Shown one piece after another: positions 33,914 to 39,534 of a stretch of DNA of 39,534 nt. Within the stretch, counting starts at the first letter, position 1; the number at the start of each line of letters is the position of its first letter. A model generated the notes under the pieces. That model was not told the origin of the DNA and ran no database searches. It saw only the letters and a list, made by a program, of their open reading frames with translations. The translations under genes were made by a program, and so were the position numbers. Source of the DNA: Chitinophagaceae bacterium (GTDB taxonomy: Bacteria > Bacteroidota > Bacteroidia > Chitinophagales > Chitinophagaceae); assembly GCA_947456025.1 (NCBI GenBank), contig CANGQQ010000004.1, positions 1 through 39,534 of the forward strand, given 5' to 3'.

Positions 33914-34669
33914 TTAAGGAATAACAAATGAAACGGCAGGAACGGTAGTTGGATTGAGATTCGGAAAGATTCTTAAGCCGGTGTTGGGGTCGAGGTAATC
34001 ATTAGACTTAAACGAATCGCCATACAACTTCACATAAACCGTTTGTCCAGACTGGAAACCCATACCAATCAGTTCGGTAGTTGTAAAGCCTGTGTTGTTG
34101 CTTAAATTGGAGAAGTTGATAACGTTGCTGTAAGCCGTATAATTGGTATTCGATACATCGGGGGTTTTGCCCAAAAAATACCGGACGAAGGCCCGGCTCG
34201 AAATTGATGGAGCAGGACTGATCGCGTAATTGAAGCTTACGCCCGGCTCTCCATTCAGGGTGTTGGATTTTACCTCGAGGTTTGTTATGGTTGTAGTAGA
34301 GGTCTTACCCATTCCAATCAGCGGTATGTTCGTAATTCCGTCAGCGTTGTTTTGATGTGTTAACCCATAGATGCGAAACGTTCCATAACCGGGTTTTGTA
34401 AAACTGAAGTCGTACTGATCGTAAGGGAGGTTTTCGAAACTGAATTTTCCGTTCGCATCCGTGGTCGTACTTGTATTAGGTAAACTGGTGATGGTAACTG
34501 TAAATCCTTCTCGGTCAGTTGTTGAAACTAATTTATCATCCCATGTTTGAATGGTCCCGGCAATTTTACCGGATAGCGGGGTGGTCTTGTCTTCTTTTTT
34601 ACAACCGGTTGAGAGCGTAAGAAGCAAGAAGGAAATAAAAAATAAGTTGAACAACGGATGATGACGCAT
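33914..34669 (-). CDS. Lipoprotein with carboxypeptidase-regulatory-like domain
   Basis: 251 aa. Lipoprotein signal with LSTGCKK (lipobox Cys at 23), so it is membrane-anchored. Residues about 32-115 form a carboxypeptidase D regulatory-like Ig-type domain: SGKIAGTIQTWDD, TTTDANGKFSFENLPYDQYD and PGYGTFRIYG. The C-terminal half (about 130-251) is Ser/Thr/Asn-rich with beta-strand-like segments (ATP-free, no catalytic motif) and may be a second Ig-like domain. Function unknown; possibly a surface-glycan-binding or structural protein. A -7-like TAATTTCG lies about 25 nt before the ATG. Confidence 0.75.
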   Translation of the reverse strand: MRHHPLFNLFFISFLLLTLSTGCKKEDKTTPLSGKIAGTIQTWDDKLVSTTDREGFTVTITSLPNTSTTTDANGKFSFENLPYDQYDFSFTKPGYGTFRIYGLTHQNNADGITNIPLIGMGKTSTTTITNLEVKSNTLNGEPGVSFNYAISPAPSISSRAFVRYFLGKTPDVSNTNYTAYSNVINFSNLSNNTGFTTTELIGMGFQSGQTVYVKLYGDSFKSNDYLDPNTGLRIFPNLNPTTVPAVSFVIP

Positions 34670-34812
34670 GAGGTAAATGAATTATATCCCCGAAATTAGT
34701 GCGTAATCACTTGTATTCATCTTAAATCGCTTCCAATATCTGACAAATAAGAATAAAGGATTATTTTCAGAAAGTAAGAATGACTATTCAGTTGTGGAGT
34801 CGATTTTTTTTA

Positions 34813-35256
34813 TCAGGGTGCCAGTTTAACCCGAACGGCATTCGCTCCTTTGGGTCCCATTTCAACTTCAAAAATCACTTTGCTGTTCTCTTGTATGGCT
34901 TCCAGTGTTTCATTGATATGTACAAAAATGCTCTCCTGGGTTTCATGGTCTTTAATGAATCCGTACCCTTTGGTGCTATTGAAAAACGTAACGGTTCCCT
35001 TCCGGATCAAATCGGCAGGGTCCGGTTCCTGTTGTTTGGGGATTCCGATCTCGATATCTTCCAGTTTAACCGATTTCATTTTTTTGGGATCGGGTGGGGT
35101 TGTTGAAAGGTTCCCGTTTTCATCGATATAGGCAAGCATGTCATCCAGATTCTTGCCTTTAGACTGTTCTTTACGTTCTTTTTTACGCTCTTCTTTTTCT
35201 TTTTTGTTTTGTTGCTTCTTCTTTTCTCGTTCCTTCTTATTCCAGGTATCTGCCAT
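34813..35256 (-). CDS. Cold-shock-domain protein with Lys-rich N-terminus
   Basis: 147 aa from ATG 35256 (MADTWNKKER); the ORF extends further upstream, but those 25 residues do not resemble the family. N-terminal 45 residues are extremely Lys/Glu-rich and probably coiled or disordered. C-terminal CSD (about 82-147) has RNP1 GYGFIKD and RNP2 IFVHI, which bind single-stranded RNA or DNA. This layout, a basic tail plus a CSD, is typical of Bacteroidota CSD proteins. -7-like TATATTTT is next to the ATG. It lies beside rhlE and close to the RRM gene. Confidence 0.9.
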   Translation of the reverse strand: MADTWNKKEREKKKQQNKKEKEERKKERKEQSKGKNLDDMLAYIDENGNLSTTPPDPKKMKSVKLEDIEIGIPKQQEPDPADLIRKGTVTFFNSTKGYGFIKDHETQESIFVHINETLEAIQENSKVIFEVEMGPKGANAVRVKLAP

Positions 35257-35306
35257 AAAAATATAATGTGTGAGGTTGTTTGATTGATTCGGAATCTGAA
35301 GAAAAT

Positions 35307-35588
35307 ATGAGGATAATTCCGGCAGATTCACCTAAAGGTAAACTTTTTCTGCGTCATACAGAGTTATTTGAGGGAAACACCTTGAATGAATACCCATTTG
35401 TTGTTGATCGGGGAGGAGAATCCATCGAATACGAACTTCGTTTTGGTGTCTTGTCGTTTTTAATTCTTGGAAAGTTGTGGAATAATCATATCTTTAAGAT
35501 TCTTAATGTTATTGCGCACGCTGTTTGTGTGGTGTCCACTTCCTACAACTGTAGATGTTCTAACGTAAGGCAGATAAAGTATCAATAG
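35307..35588 (+). other. Possible gene remnant in the rhlE upstream region
   Basis: A 93-codon ORF (ATG 35307, MRIIPADSPKG) fills most of the 381-bp gap between the CSD gene and rhlE. Its middle (HTELFEGNTLNEYPF, ESIEYELRFGVLSFLILGKLW, in two parts) looks vaguely like the last third of SRPBCC/cyclase-type proteins (H...F...D...Y...FG), but the front is missing and the tail (CVVSTSYNCRCSN) is unlike anything. It has no convincing start site. It may be a decayed gene or chance. The rest of the gap holds a possible rhlE promoter (35467-35496) and no other feature. Confidence 0.22.
35467..35496 (+). promoter_or_regulatory. Possible promoter of rhlE
   Basis: TTG (35467-35469), a 19-bp spacer and TATCTTTA (35489-35496), one mismatch from the -7 consensus. 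If used, rhlE would have a 135-nt leader, as is common for cold-induced RNA helicase genes. Confidence 0.3.
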
Positions 35589-35637
35589 ATTCCGGTTGAT
35601 AGCCTTATCAAATTTTATTCATTAAAAATTTATTATT

Positions 35638-36879
35638 GTGTTATTTAAAGATTTACAGCTCATTGAGCCTGTATTACAGGCGTTGAGCAAAGAGGGGTAT
35701 ACTTCACCCACGCCCATTCAACAACAGGCGATTCCTGCCATTTTACAAAAACGTGATTTATTGGGATGTGCACAAACAGGAACTGGTAAAACGGCTGCGT
35801 TCACCATTCCGATTTTACAACTCATGCAAATGCAGGAACCGTTACAAGGAGCGACAAGAGAAGTGCAGACGCTGATTTTAACGCCCACTCGTGAGCTGGC
35901 GATACAAATTGGAGAAAGCATCGAAGCTTACGGAAGGTTTCTGAATTTTAAGCATAAGGTCATCTTTGGAGGTGTGCCGCAGTACAGTCAGGTGCAGGCC
36001 ATTCGCAGAGGGGTTGATATTCTTGTGGCTACACCGGGTCGTTTACTGGATTTGATTAATCAGCGTGTTTTATCGCTTTCGTCCATTCGTTATTTTGTTT
36101 TGGATGAAGCCGATCGGATGCTGGATATGGGATTTGTTCATGATGTAAAAAGAGTGATTTCAAAACTGCCCGAAAAAAGACAGACGTTGTTTTTCTCTGC
36201 AACAATGCCACCCGAAATTCAACAGCTGGCTCAAATGTTGCTCAGGAATCCGGTTAAGGTGGAGGTTACACCTGTTTCTTCTACGGCAGAAATGATCAAC
36301 CAAACGGTTTATTTCGTTGAACGACAAAACAAACTTTCCTTATTGGTTCAGTTGTTACAGGATCATCGCATAGAAACATTACTTGTATTTACGCAAATGA
36401 AACATGCGGCTGATAAACTGGCCCGAAGCCTGAACAATGCCGGTATAAAAACAGAAGCCATTCATGGTAACAAATCACAGAATGCGCGGCAGATTGCGTT
36501 GAGTAATTTCAAAAACAGGAAAACCCGCGTTCTGGTAGCAACCGATATCGCGGCCAGAGGAATTGATATTGATGAGTTGACCCACGTACTGAATTATGAA
36601 TTACCCAATGTTCCTGAAACATACGTACATCGAATTGGACGTACAGGCAGGGCAGGGGCTAGCGGAACGGCGATTTCGTTTTGTGACTGGAGTGAAAAAA
36701 CATTTCTGTCCGACATTCAGAAATTGATCAAAAAAGCAATACCGGTTGAAAAAGATCATCCGTTTGATATTCCCGCATTGCACAGTTCGGCTCCGGCACC
36801 TTCAACAGGATTACCGGTTCACAATTTTGGGTCTGCCAGCAGAGGGAAAAGATACGGCCGTACGTTTACGCAACGGTAA
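35638..36879 (+). CDS. rhlE: DEAD-box RNA helicase, RhlE type
   Basis: ATP-dependent RNA helicase of the RhlE group, involved in ribosome assembly and RNA decay. 413 aa from GTG 35638 (MLFKDLQLIEPV as translated). Q motif TPIQQQAIPA; motif I AQTGTGKT; PTRELAIQ; VLDEADRMLDMGF; SAT in FFSATMPPE; motif V ATDIAARGID; HRIGRTGRAGASG. The short C-terminal tail is basic (RGKRYGR) and lacks the DbpA RBD of the other helicase in the window, so the two are not redundant copies. Ends 4 bp before the convergent KAS III-like gene. Confidence 0.93.
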   Translation: MLFKDLQLIEPVLQALSKEGYTSPTPIQQQAIPAILQKRDLLGCAQTGTGKTAAFTIPILQLMQMQEPLQGATREVQTLILTPTRELAIQIGESIEAYGRFLNFKHKVIFGGVPQYSQVQAIRRGVDILVATPGRLLDLINQRVLSLSSIRYFVLDEADRMLDMGFVHDVKRVISKLPEKRQTLFFSATMPPEIQQLAQMLLRNPVKVEVTPVSSTAEMINQTVYFVERQNKLSLLVQLLQDHRIETLLVFTQMKHAADKLARSLNNAGIKTEAIHGNKSQNARQIALSNFKNRKTRVLVATDIAARGIDIDELTHVLNYELPNVPETYVHRIGRTGRAGASGTAISFCDWSEKTFLSDIQKLIKKAIPVEKDHPFDIPALHSSAPAPSTGLPVHNFGSASRGKRYGRTFTQR

Positions 36880-36883
36880 TAAC

Positions 36884-37957
36884 TTAATAACGGTAACAAA
36901 CAGCGTTGATGTTCATGCCTGCGCCTACTGATGCAAACAACAGTACATCACCCGGATGCAGCGCATGTCCATCTACCTGATTGGAACGTACCAGATCCAA
37001 TAACGTAGGAACGGTTGCAACAGAACTGTTTCCGAGCCAGTGAATGCTCATCGGCATAATGAGCGCAGGGGGCTCATCAATACCGTACAATTGATAAAGT
37101 CGCTTGATGATTCCCTCATCCATTTTTTCGTTTGCCTGATGGATGAAGACTTTTTTTAACTGCTCAATGGGAATGCCGCTTTTATCCAGACAATCTTTCA
37201 TGGCTGCAGGTACATGCTTCATGGCATACTCATACACCTTGCGGCCTTTCATTTTGATATAACGGACATGCGGATCGCTGTCGGGATAGTTGGAGGCGCC
37301 TAAATAAATGTAATCAACTTCATCCAGTGCATGCGTTTGCACAGCAGTACTCAAGATGCCATTATTGGCACTTCCCGTCTCCCGGTATTCCAGTACGGCT
37401 GCACCAGCACCATCACTAAAAATCATACTGTCACGGTCAAAAGGATCAATCACTCTGGACAAGGTTTCTGTTCCAATAACCAGGGCCTTTTTGGCCATGC
37501 CGGCTTTGAAAAACGCATCGGCATGAATAACACCCTGCACCCATCCCGGACATCCAAAGAGCAGATCGTATGCAATGCAATTGGGGTTGCGGATTTTTAA
37601 TTGGTGCTTGATGATACTTGCAAGAGAAGGTACAGCATCTGTTTGGATGGTGTGCTTGAACACATTTCCGAAATTATGGGCTACAATGATTTGATCTAAG
37701 GTTTCCGGATCCACCTTGCTGTCTTCAATCGCCTTTTGGGCTGCAATGGCACCAATATCGGACGTATTCAGATTGTCGGTCGTGTACCGACGTTCTTCAA
37801 TACCGGTAATTTGTTTGAATTTAGATACGACTTCAGCAGCAGGGGTTGGTAATGGCTGATGATTATCCGCATAAAACTGATGTGTTGCAAAATCTTTATT
37901 CGATTGTACAACAGGAGGGATGTAAGAACCTGTTCCTGTAATAAGGGTGCGTTGCAT
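36884..37957 (-). CDS. KAS III (FabH)-like 3-oxoacyl-ACP synthase
   Basis: Thiolase-fold condensing enzyme. 357 aa from ATG 37957 (MQRTLITGTGSYIPP). Triad residues visible: Cys136 in FGCPGWVQG, His273 in FIHQANEKMDEG, Asn310 in HWLGNSSVATVPT. FabH normally starts fatty-acid synthesis from acetyl-CoA and malonyl-ACP. This protein is more divergent than the usual FabH, with an extended N-terminal segment (about 20-45), so it may serve another pathway such as branched-chain, polyene (flexirubin-type) or secondary lipid synthesis. Partner genes are not nearby. A -7-like TAACTTTA (37964-37971) ends 6 nt before ATG. Confidence 0.87.
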   Translation of the reverse strand: MQRTLITGTGSYIPPVVQSNKDFATHQFYADNHQPLPTPAAEVVSKFKQITGIEERRYTTDNLNTSDIGAIAAQKAIEDSKVDPETLDQIIVAHNFGNVFKHTIQTDAVPSLASIIKHQLKIRNPNCIAYDLLFGCPGWVQGVIHADAFFKAGMAKKALVIGTETLSRVIDPFDRDSMIFSDGAGAAVLEYRETGSANNGILSTAVQTHALDEVDYIYLGASNYPDSDPHVRYIKMKGRKVYEYAMKHVPAAMKDCLDKSGIPIEQLKKVFIHQANEKMDEGIIKRLYQLYGIDEPPALIMPMSIHWLGNSSVATVPTLLDLVRSNQVDGHALHPGDVLLFASVGAGMNINAVCYRY

Positions 37958-37975
37958 GACCCTTAAAGTTAAAAT

Positions 37976-38014
37976 AAAAAAACTGCAGATCGATTCGATC
38001 AATGCAGTTTTTTT
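37976..38014 (-). terminator. Bidirectional hairpin terminator after the small-protein operon
   Basis: Seven A plus CTGCA (37976-37987) pair with TGCAG plus seven T (38003-38014). Inner GATCG/CGATC (37988-37992, 37996-38000) extends the stem, with a two-base bulge. On the minus strand it ends the 38040-38429 gene. It lies 19 nt before the KAS III-like start, so the -33 region of that gene is inside the hairpin. Confidence 0.85.
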
Positions 38015-38039
38015 ATTTCGTTTTTTTTGTTGTACTGAG

Positions 38040-38429
38040 TTATTCCGCTACATTTTCTGAAACCGGCTCACTTTCCTCTTGCAGCGCGGCTTCCTCTTGT
38101 TCTAACAGTGGCGTTGCATTGTTTTTGATGTGGAGGACAAAATCTCTTCCCATCGAAAACTCCAATTCCAGATTGCTGATCAGTTTGAATGCAGCCGCAT
38201 CTTCCTGCAAGACAATGGCCAGTTCTTTGGCCAACGGAGCTTGCTGAATGCTTGTGTTTAATTTCCCTTTGTTCAATTGCAACTGTGAAAAGCTGAATTT
38301 GATTTTTCTTCCGCCGGCCGCTCGTTCAAAATCGGTATGGTTCATGCTCAGTTCCTGCTCACTTGCAACCGATCGTTTGATTAAGATAACAATAGCAGGC
38401 AAGTACTTTTTCCAAGTTTGTGTAAACAT
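38040..38429 (-). CDS. Small acidic-tailed protein of unknown function
   Basis: 129 aa; no family recognised. N-terminus is hydrophobic/basic (KKYLPAIVILIKRS) but too short and too charged to be a clear signal peptide. The middle contains DFERAAGGRKIKFSFSQLQL and ELEFSMGRDFVLHI, an alternating beta-rich stretch. The last 20 residues are very acidic (EQEEAALQEESEPVSENVAE). It follows the 84-aa gene by 5 bp, so RRM, 84-aa and this gene are likely one transcript, ended by the hairpin at 37976. A role tied to RNA or the cold response is suggested only by context. Confidence 0.65.
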   Translation of the reverse strand: MFTQTWKKYLPAIVILIKRSVASEQELSMNHTDFERAAGGRKIKFSFSQLQLNKGKLNTSIQQAPLAKELAIVLQEDAAAFKLISNLELEFSMGRDFVLHIKNNATPLLEQEEAALQEESEPVSENVAE

Positions 38430-38434
38430 ATCTT

Positions 38435-38689
38435 CTAATTGTTTTCAGTTAAACGTGTGAATTCAGCTCCATTAAAAATCCGGGCCAGACTGTTATCTTT
38501 CGTTCGGTTCCATTCTTCGATTTTAGATTCTGCAACAATGCGCCAAAAATTTTTTGTTTTCAGTTCATTGTAATCATTTGCTTTTATAAAGATGCCCTTA
38601 ACGGTACTTCTTTGTTTAAAGTGTATGTTCACTTTCGCATGATCAGATGCTTTGGTGTTGATAAACTTTTCAATAATATCGTTGTTCAT
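38435..38689 (-). CDS. 84-aa protein, possible Sm-like barrel
   Basis: Conserved-looking small protein, function unknown. No enzyme motif and no signal peptide. After a short helix (IIEKFINTK) comes KVNIHFKQRSTVKGIFIKAN, then NFWRIVAESKIEEW, then SLARIFNGAEFTRLT. The order helix, two strands with G, a strand, and a final strand with the pattern hydrophobic-x-N/H-G/A resembles Sm/Hfq proteins (Sm1 then Sm2, compare Hfq YKHAISTVVP), but identity is low and this is only a pattern match. It lies between an RRM gene and another small gene in one operon. Similar proteins have been annotated as short-chain dehydrogenases, which this clearly is not. Confidence 0.7.
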   Translation of the reverse strand: MNNDIIEKFINTKASDHAKVNIHFKQRSTVKGIFIKANDYNELKTKNFWRIVAESKIEEWNRTKDNSLARIFNGAEFTRLTENN

Positions 38690-38736
38690 ATTTAATAAGG
38701 TTTATGATGCGTTGAAAATAAGCGCAGCCTGAGGGC

Positions 38737-39009
38737 TTACCAGCTTTTATTGTTGCGCGGACGCTCTTCTCTGGGGCGGGCTTCTACAACTTTAATGGAG
38801 CGACCATCAACAGTAGTGCCATTCAGTTCTGTAATGGCTTGCTGGGCGGCCGTATCATCCGGCATTTCAACGAATCCAAAACCACGACTTTGATTGGTAA
38901 ATTTGTCCAGAATCACTTTAGCGGAAGCAACATCACCGTAAGCTGTAAATAATTCTTTCAAGTCTTCATCCCGGGTATTATACCCTAAGCTTGATACATA
39001 AATGTTCAT
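38737..39009 (-). CDS. RRM-domain RNA-binding protein
   Basis: 90 aa, a single RNA recognition motif: RNP2 NIYVSSLG (2-9) and RNP1 RGFGFVEM (about 42-49), each with aromatic residues that stack on RNA bases. The last 15 residues are basic (ARPREERPRNNKSW). Single-RRM proteins of this kind are the main small RNA-binders known in Bacteroidota that lack Hfq. A -7 element 112 nt upstream gives it a long leader, and a hairpin (39022-39040) lies just before the ATG. First gene of the three-gene operon with the 84-aa and 129-aa proteins. Confidence 0.93.
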   Translation of the reverse strand: MNIYVSSLGYNTRDEDLKELFTAYGDVASAKVILDKFTNQSRGFGFVEMPDDTAAQQAITELNGTTVDGRSIKVVEARPREERPRNNKSW

Positions 39010-39121
39010 GAAAATAGATTTAAGTTTTAATAAAAAACTTGAGAAGAATGCTGGTGTAAAGAAGAATGGCAGAGTAGAAGCTGATTATTCGCTTACAAGA
39101 GATTAACTCAAATGATTCCTG

Positions 39122-39129
39122 CAAAGGTA
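39122..39129 (-). promoter_or_regulatory. -7 element of the RRM operon
   Basis: TACCTTTG followed by CA on the minus strand, an exact TAnnTTTG match, 112 nt before ATG 39009. No TTG at the -33 position. The leader contains AAGTTTT/AAAACTT (39022-39040) and no other gene. Confidence 0.5.
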
Positions 39130-39231
39130 GGTTAATTTATGTCGTTAGGGGATTATTTTTAGAATCTGCAAGCTGTTATGCCTACACTATAGGTTAGACC
39201 GCTCATTTGGAACAGGTTCATTTTTGGGGGA

Positions 39232-39534
39232 TCATCCGATTGAAACGCCAATCAATCGTCCAATGCCGAAGGTGATGGCTGCCGCAATAAGACCAAACAG
39301 TACTTGTCTCATCCCGGAGAACCAGATGCTTTTGCCTGTAAACAATGTGATTGCCGAACCAATGATAAACAGTCCGGTTGCACTCACCAAAACACTGATC
39401 ATAATCGCTTGCAACCCGGTTGTGAACATAAACGGCAGAACAGGAAGTATAGCGCCGATGGCAAACAGAAAAAACGAATACAGTGCCGCTTCCATTGCAG
39501 AGCCTTTCAACTCATCGGTGTTGATACCCAATTC
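39232..39534 (-). CDS. VIT1/CCC1-family membrane transporter, C-terminal part
   Basis: The right edge cuts the gene: 100 codons are present, read from the edge to the stop at 39232. Visible: ELGINTDELKGSAMEAALYS, then three membrane segments (FFLFAIGAILPVLPFMF; IMISVLVSATGLFIIGSAIT; MRQVLFGLIAAAITFGIGRL). This matches the last part of VIT/CCC1 iron/manganese transporters, which move ferrous or manganous ions across membranes. The N-terminal half with the rest of the ion path is outside the window, so substrate is not decidable. Confidence 0.85.
   Translation of the reverse strand, partial: ELGINTDELKGSAMEAALYSFFLFAIGAILPVLPFMFTTGLQAIMISVLVSATGLFIIGSAITLFTGKSIWFSGMRQVLFGLIAAAITFGIGRLIGVSIG

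Noticed and set aside
1-39534. tRNA, rRNA, CRISPR, mobile elements, phage or defence genes
   Set aside because: Reading both strands gave no tRNA cloverleaf, repeat array, transposase or integrase; the gene set is housekeeping.

Overview
The window is chromosomal housekeeping DNA from a member of the Bacteroidota, most likely a Chitinophagaceae-type bacterium (the phylum is well supported, the family is inference). Three things point there. Promoters carry the Bacteroidota -7 element TAnnTTTG, often with TTG about 19-20 bp upstream. Start codons almost never have a Shine-Dalgarno sequence. Several proteins have forms typical of the phylum (PurM of 394 aa, PruA of 543 aa, a lone FtsE, an RRM protein, small secreted proteins). 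No rRNA, tRNA, CRISPR array, insertion sequence, prophage or attachment site was seen.

Layout. 1-3669 (minus): start of a dCMP deaminase, lpdA, and a DbpA/DeaD-type helicase. 3841-7277 (plus): trmH-like methyltransferase, UbiA-type prenyltransferase and ruvX, then def with a secreted protein of unknown function. 7271-9132: divergent rluD-type synthase and lipB. 9158-11865 (minus): two secreted proteins of unknown function and a PLP-dependent deaminase/desulfhydrase. 11918-17377: sugar-nucleotidyltransferase, pgi and ribF (minus), then purM and ftsE (plus). 17361-19629 (minus): two overlapping glycosyltransferases. 19750-26083 (plus): rpsO, pnp, prmA-plsY, an M48 lipoprotein protease, a DUF3052-like protein and a PAP2 phosphatase. 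26089-28011 (minus): dnaG. 28125-32804 (plus): prfB with a programmed frameshift, pruA, and pyrR-pyrB-DUF486. 32824-35256 (minus): BNR/YCF48-type protein, lipoprotein, cold-shock-domain protein. 35638-36879 (plus): rhlE. 36884-39534 (minus): KAS III-like synthase, two small proteins, an RRM protein, and the C-terminal end of a VIT/CCC1 transporter.

How the genes fit together. RNA metabolism and translation dominate: two DEAD-box helicases, PNPase, S15, a CSD protein, an RRM protein, TrmH and RluD-type modification enzymes, PrmA, Def and RF2. The 34.8-39.1 kb end looks like a cold or RNA-chaperone island. Others serve lipoate-dependent dehydrogenases (lipB, lpdA), pyrimidine and purine synthesis, cofactors (ribF) and the envelope.

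The most interesting signals are regulatory. (1) The pnp terminator hairpin has a loop that is exactly the -7 element of the next gene, prmA. (2) Several -7 elements lie only 4-7 nt before ATG, implying leaderless mRNAs. (3) prfB keeps a textbook AGGAGG-TTT-CTT-TGA-C frameshift site where start codons lack SD sequences. (4) A strong dyad lies between dnaG and prfB. (5) Divergent ribF and purM have mirror-image leaders. (6) An 84-aa protein beside the RRM gene reads like a possible Sm/Hfq-type barrel.
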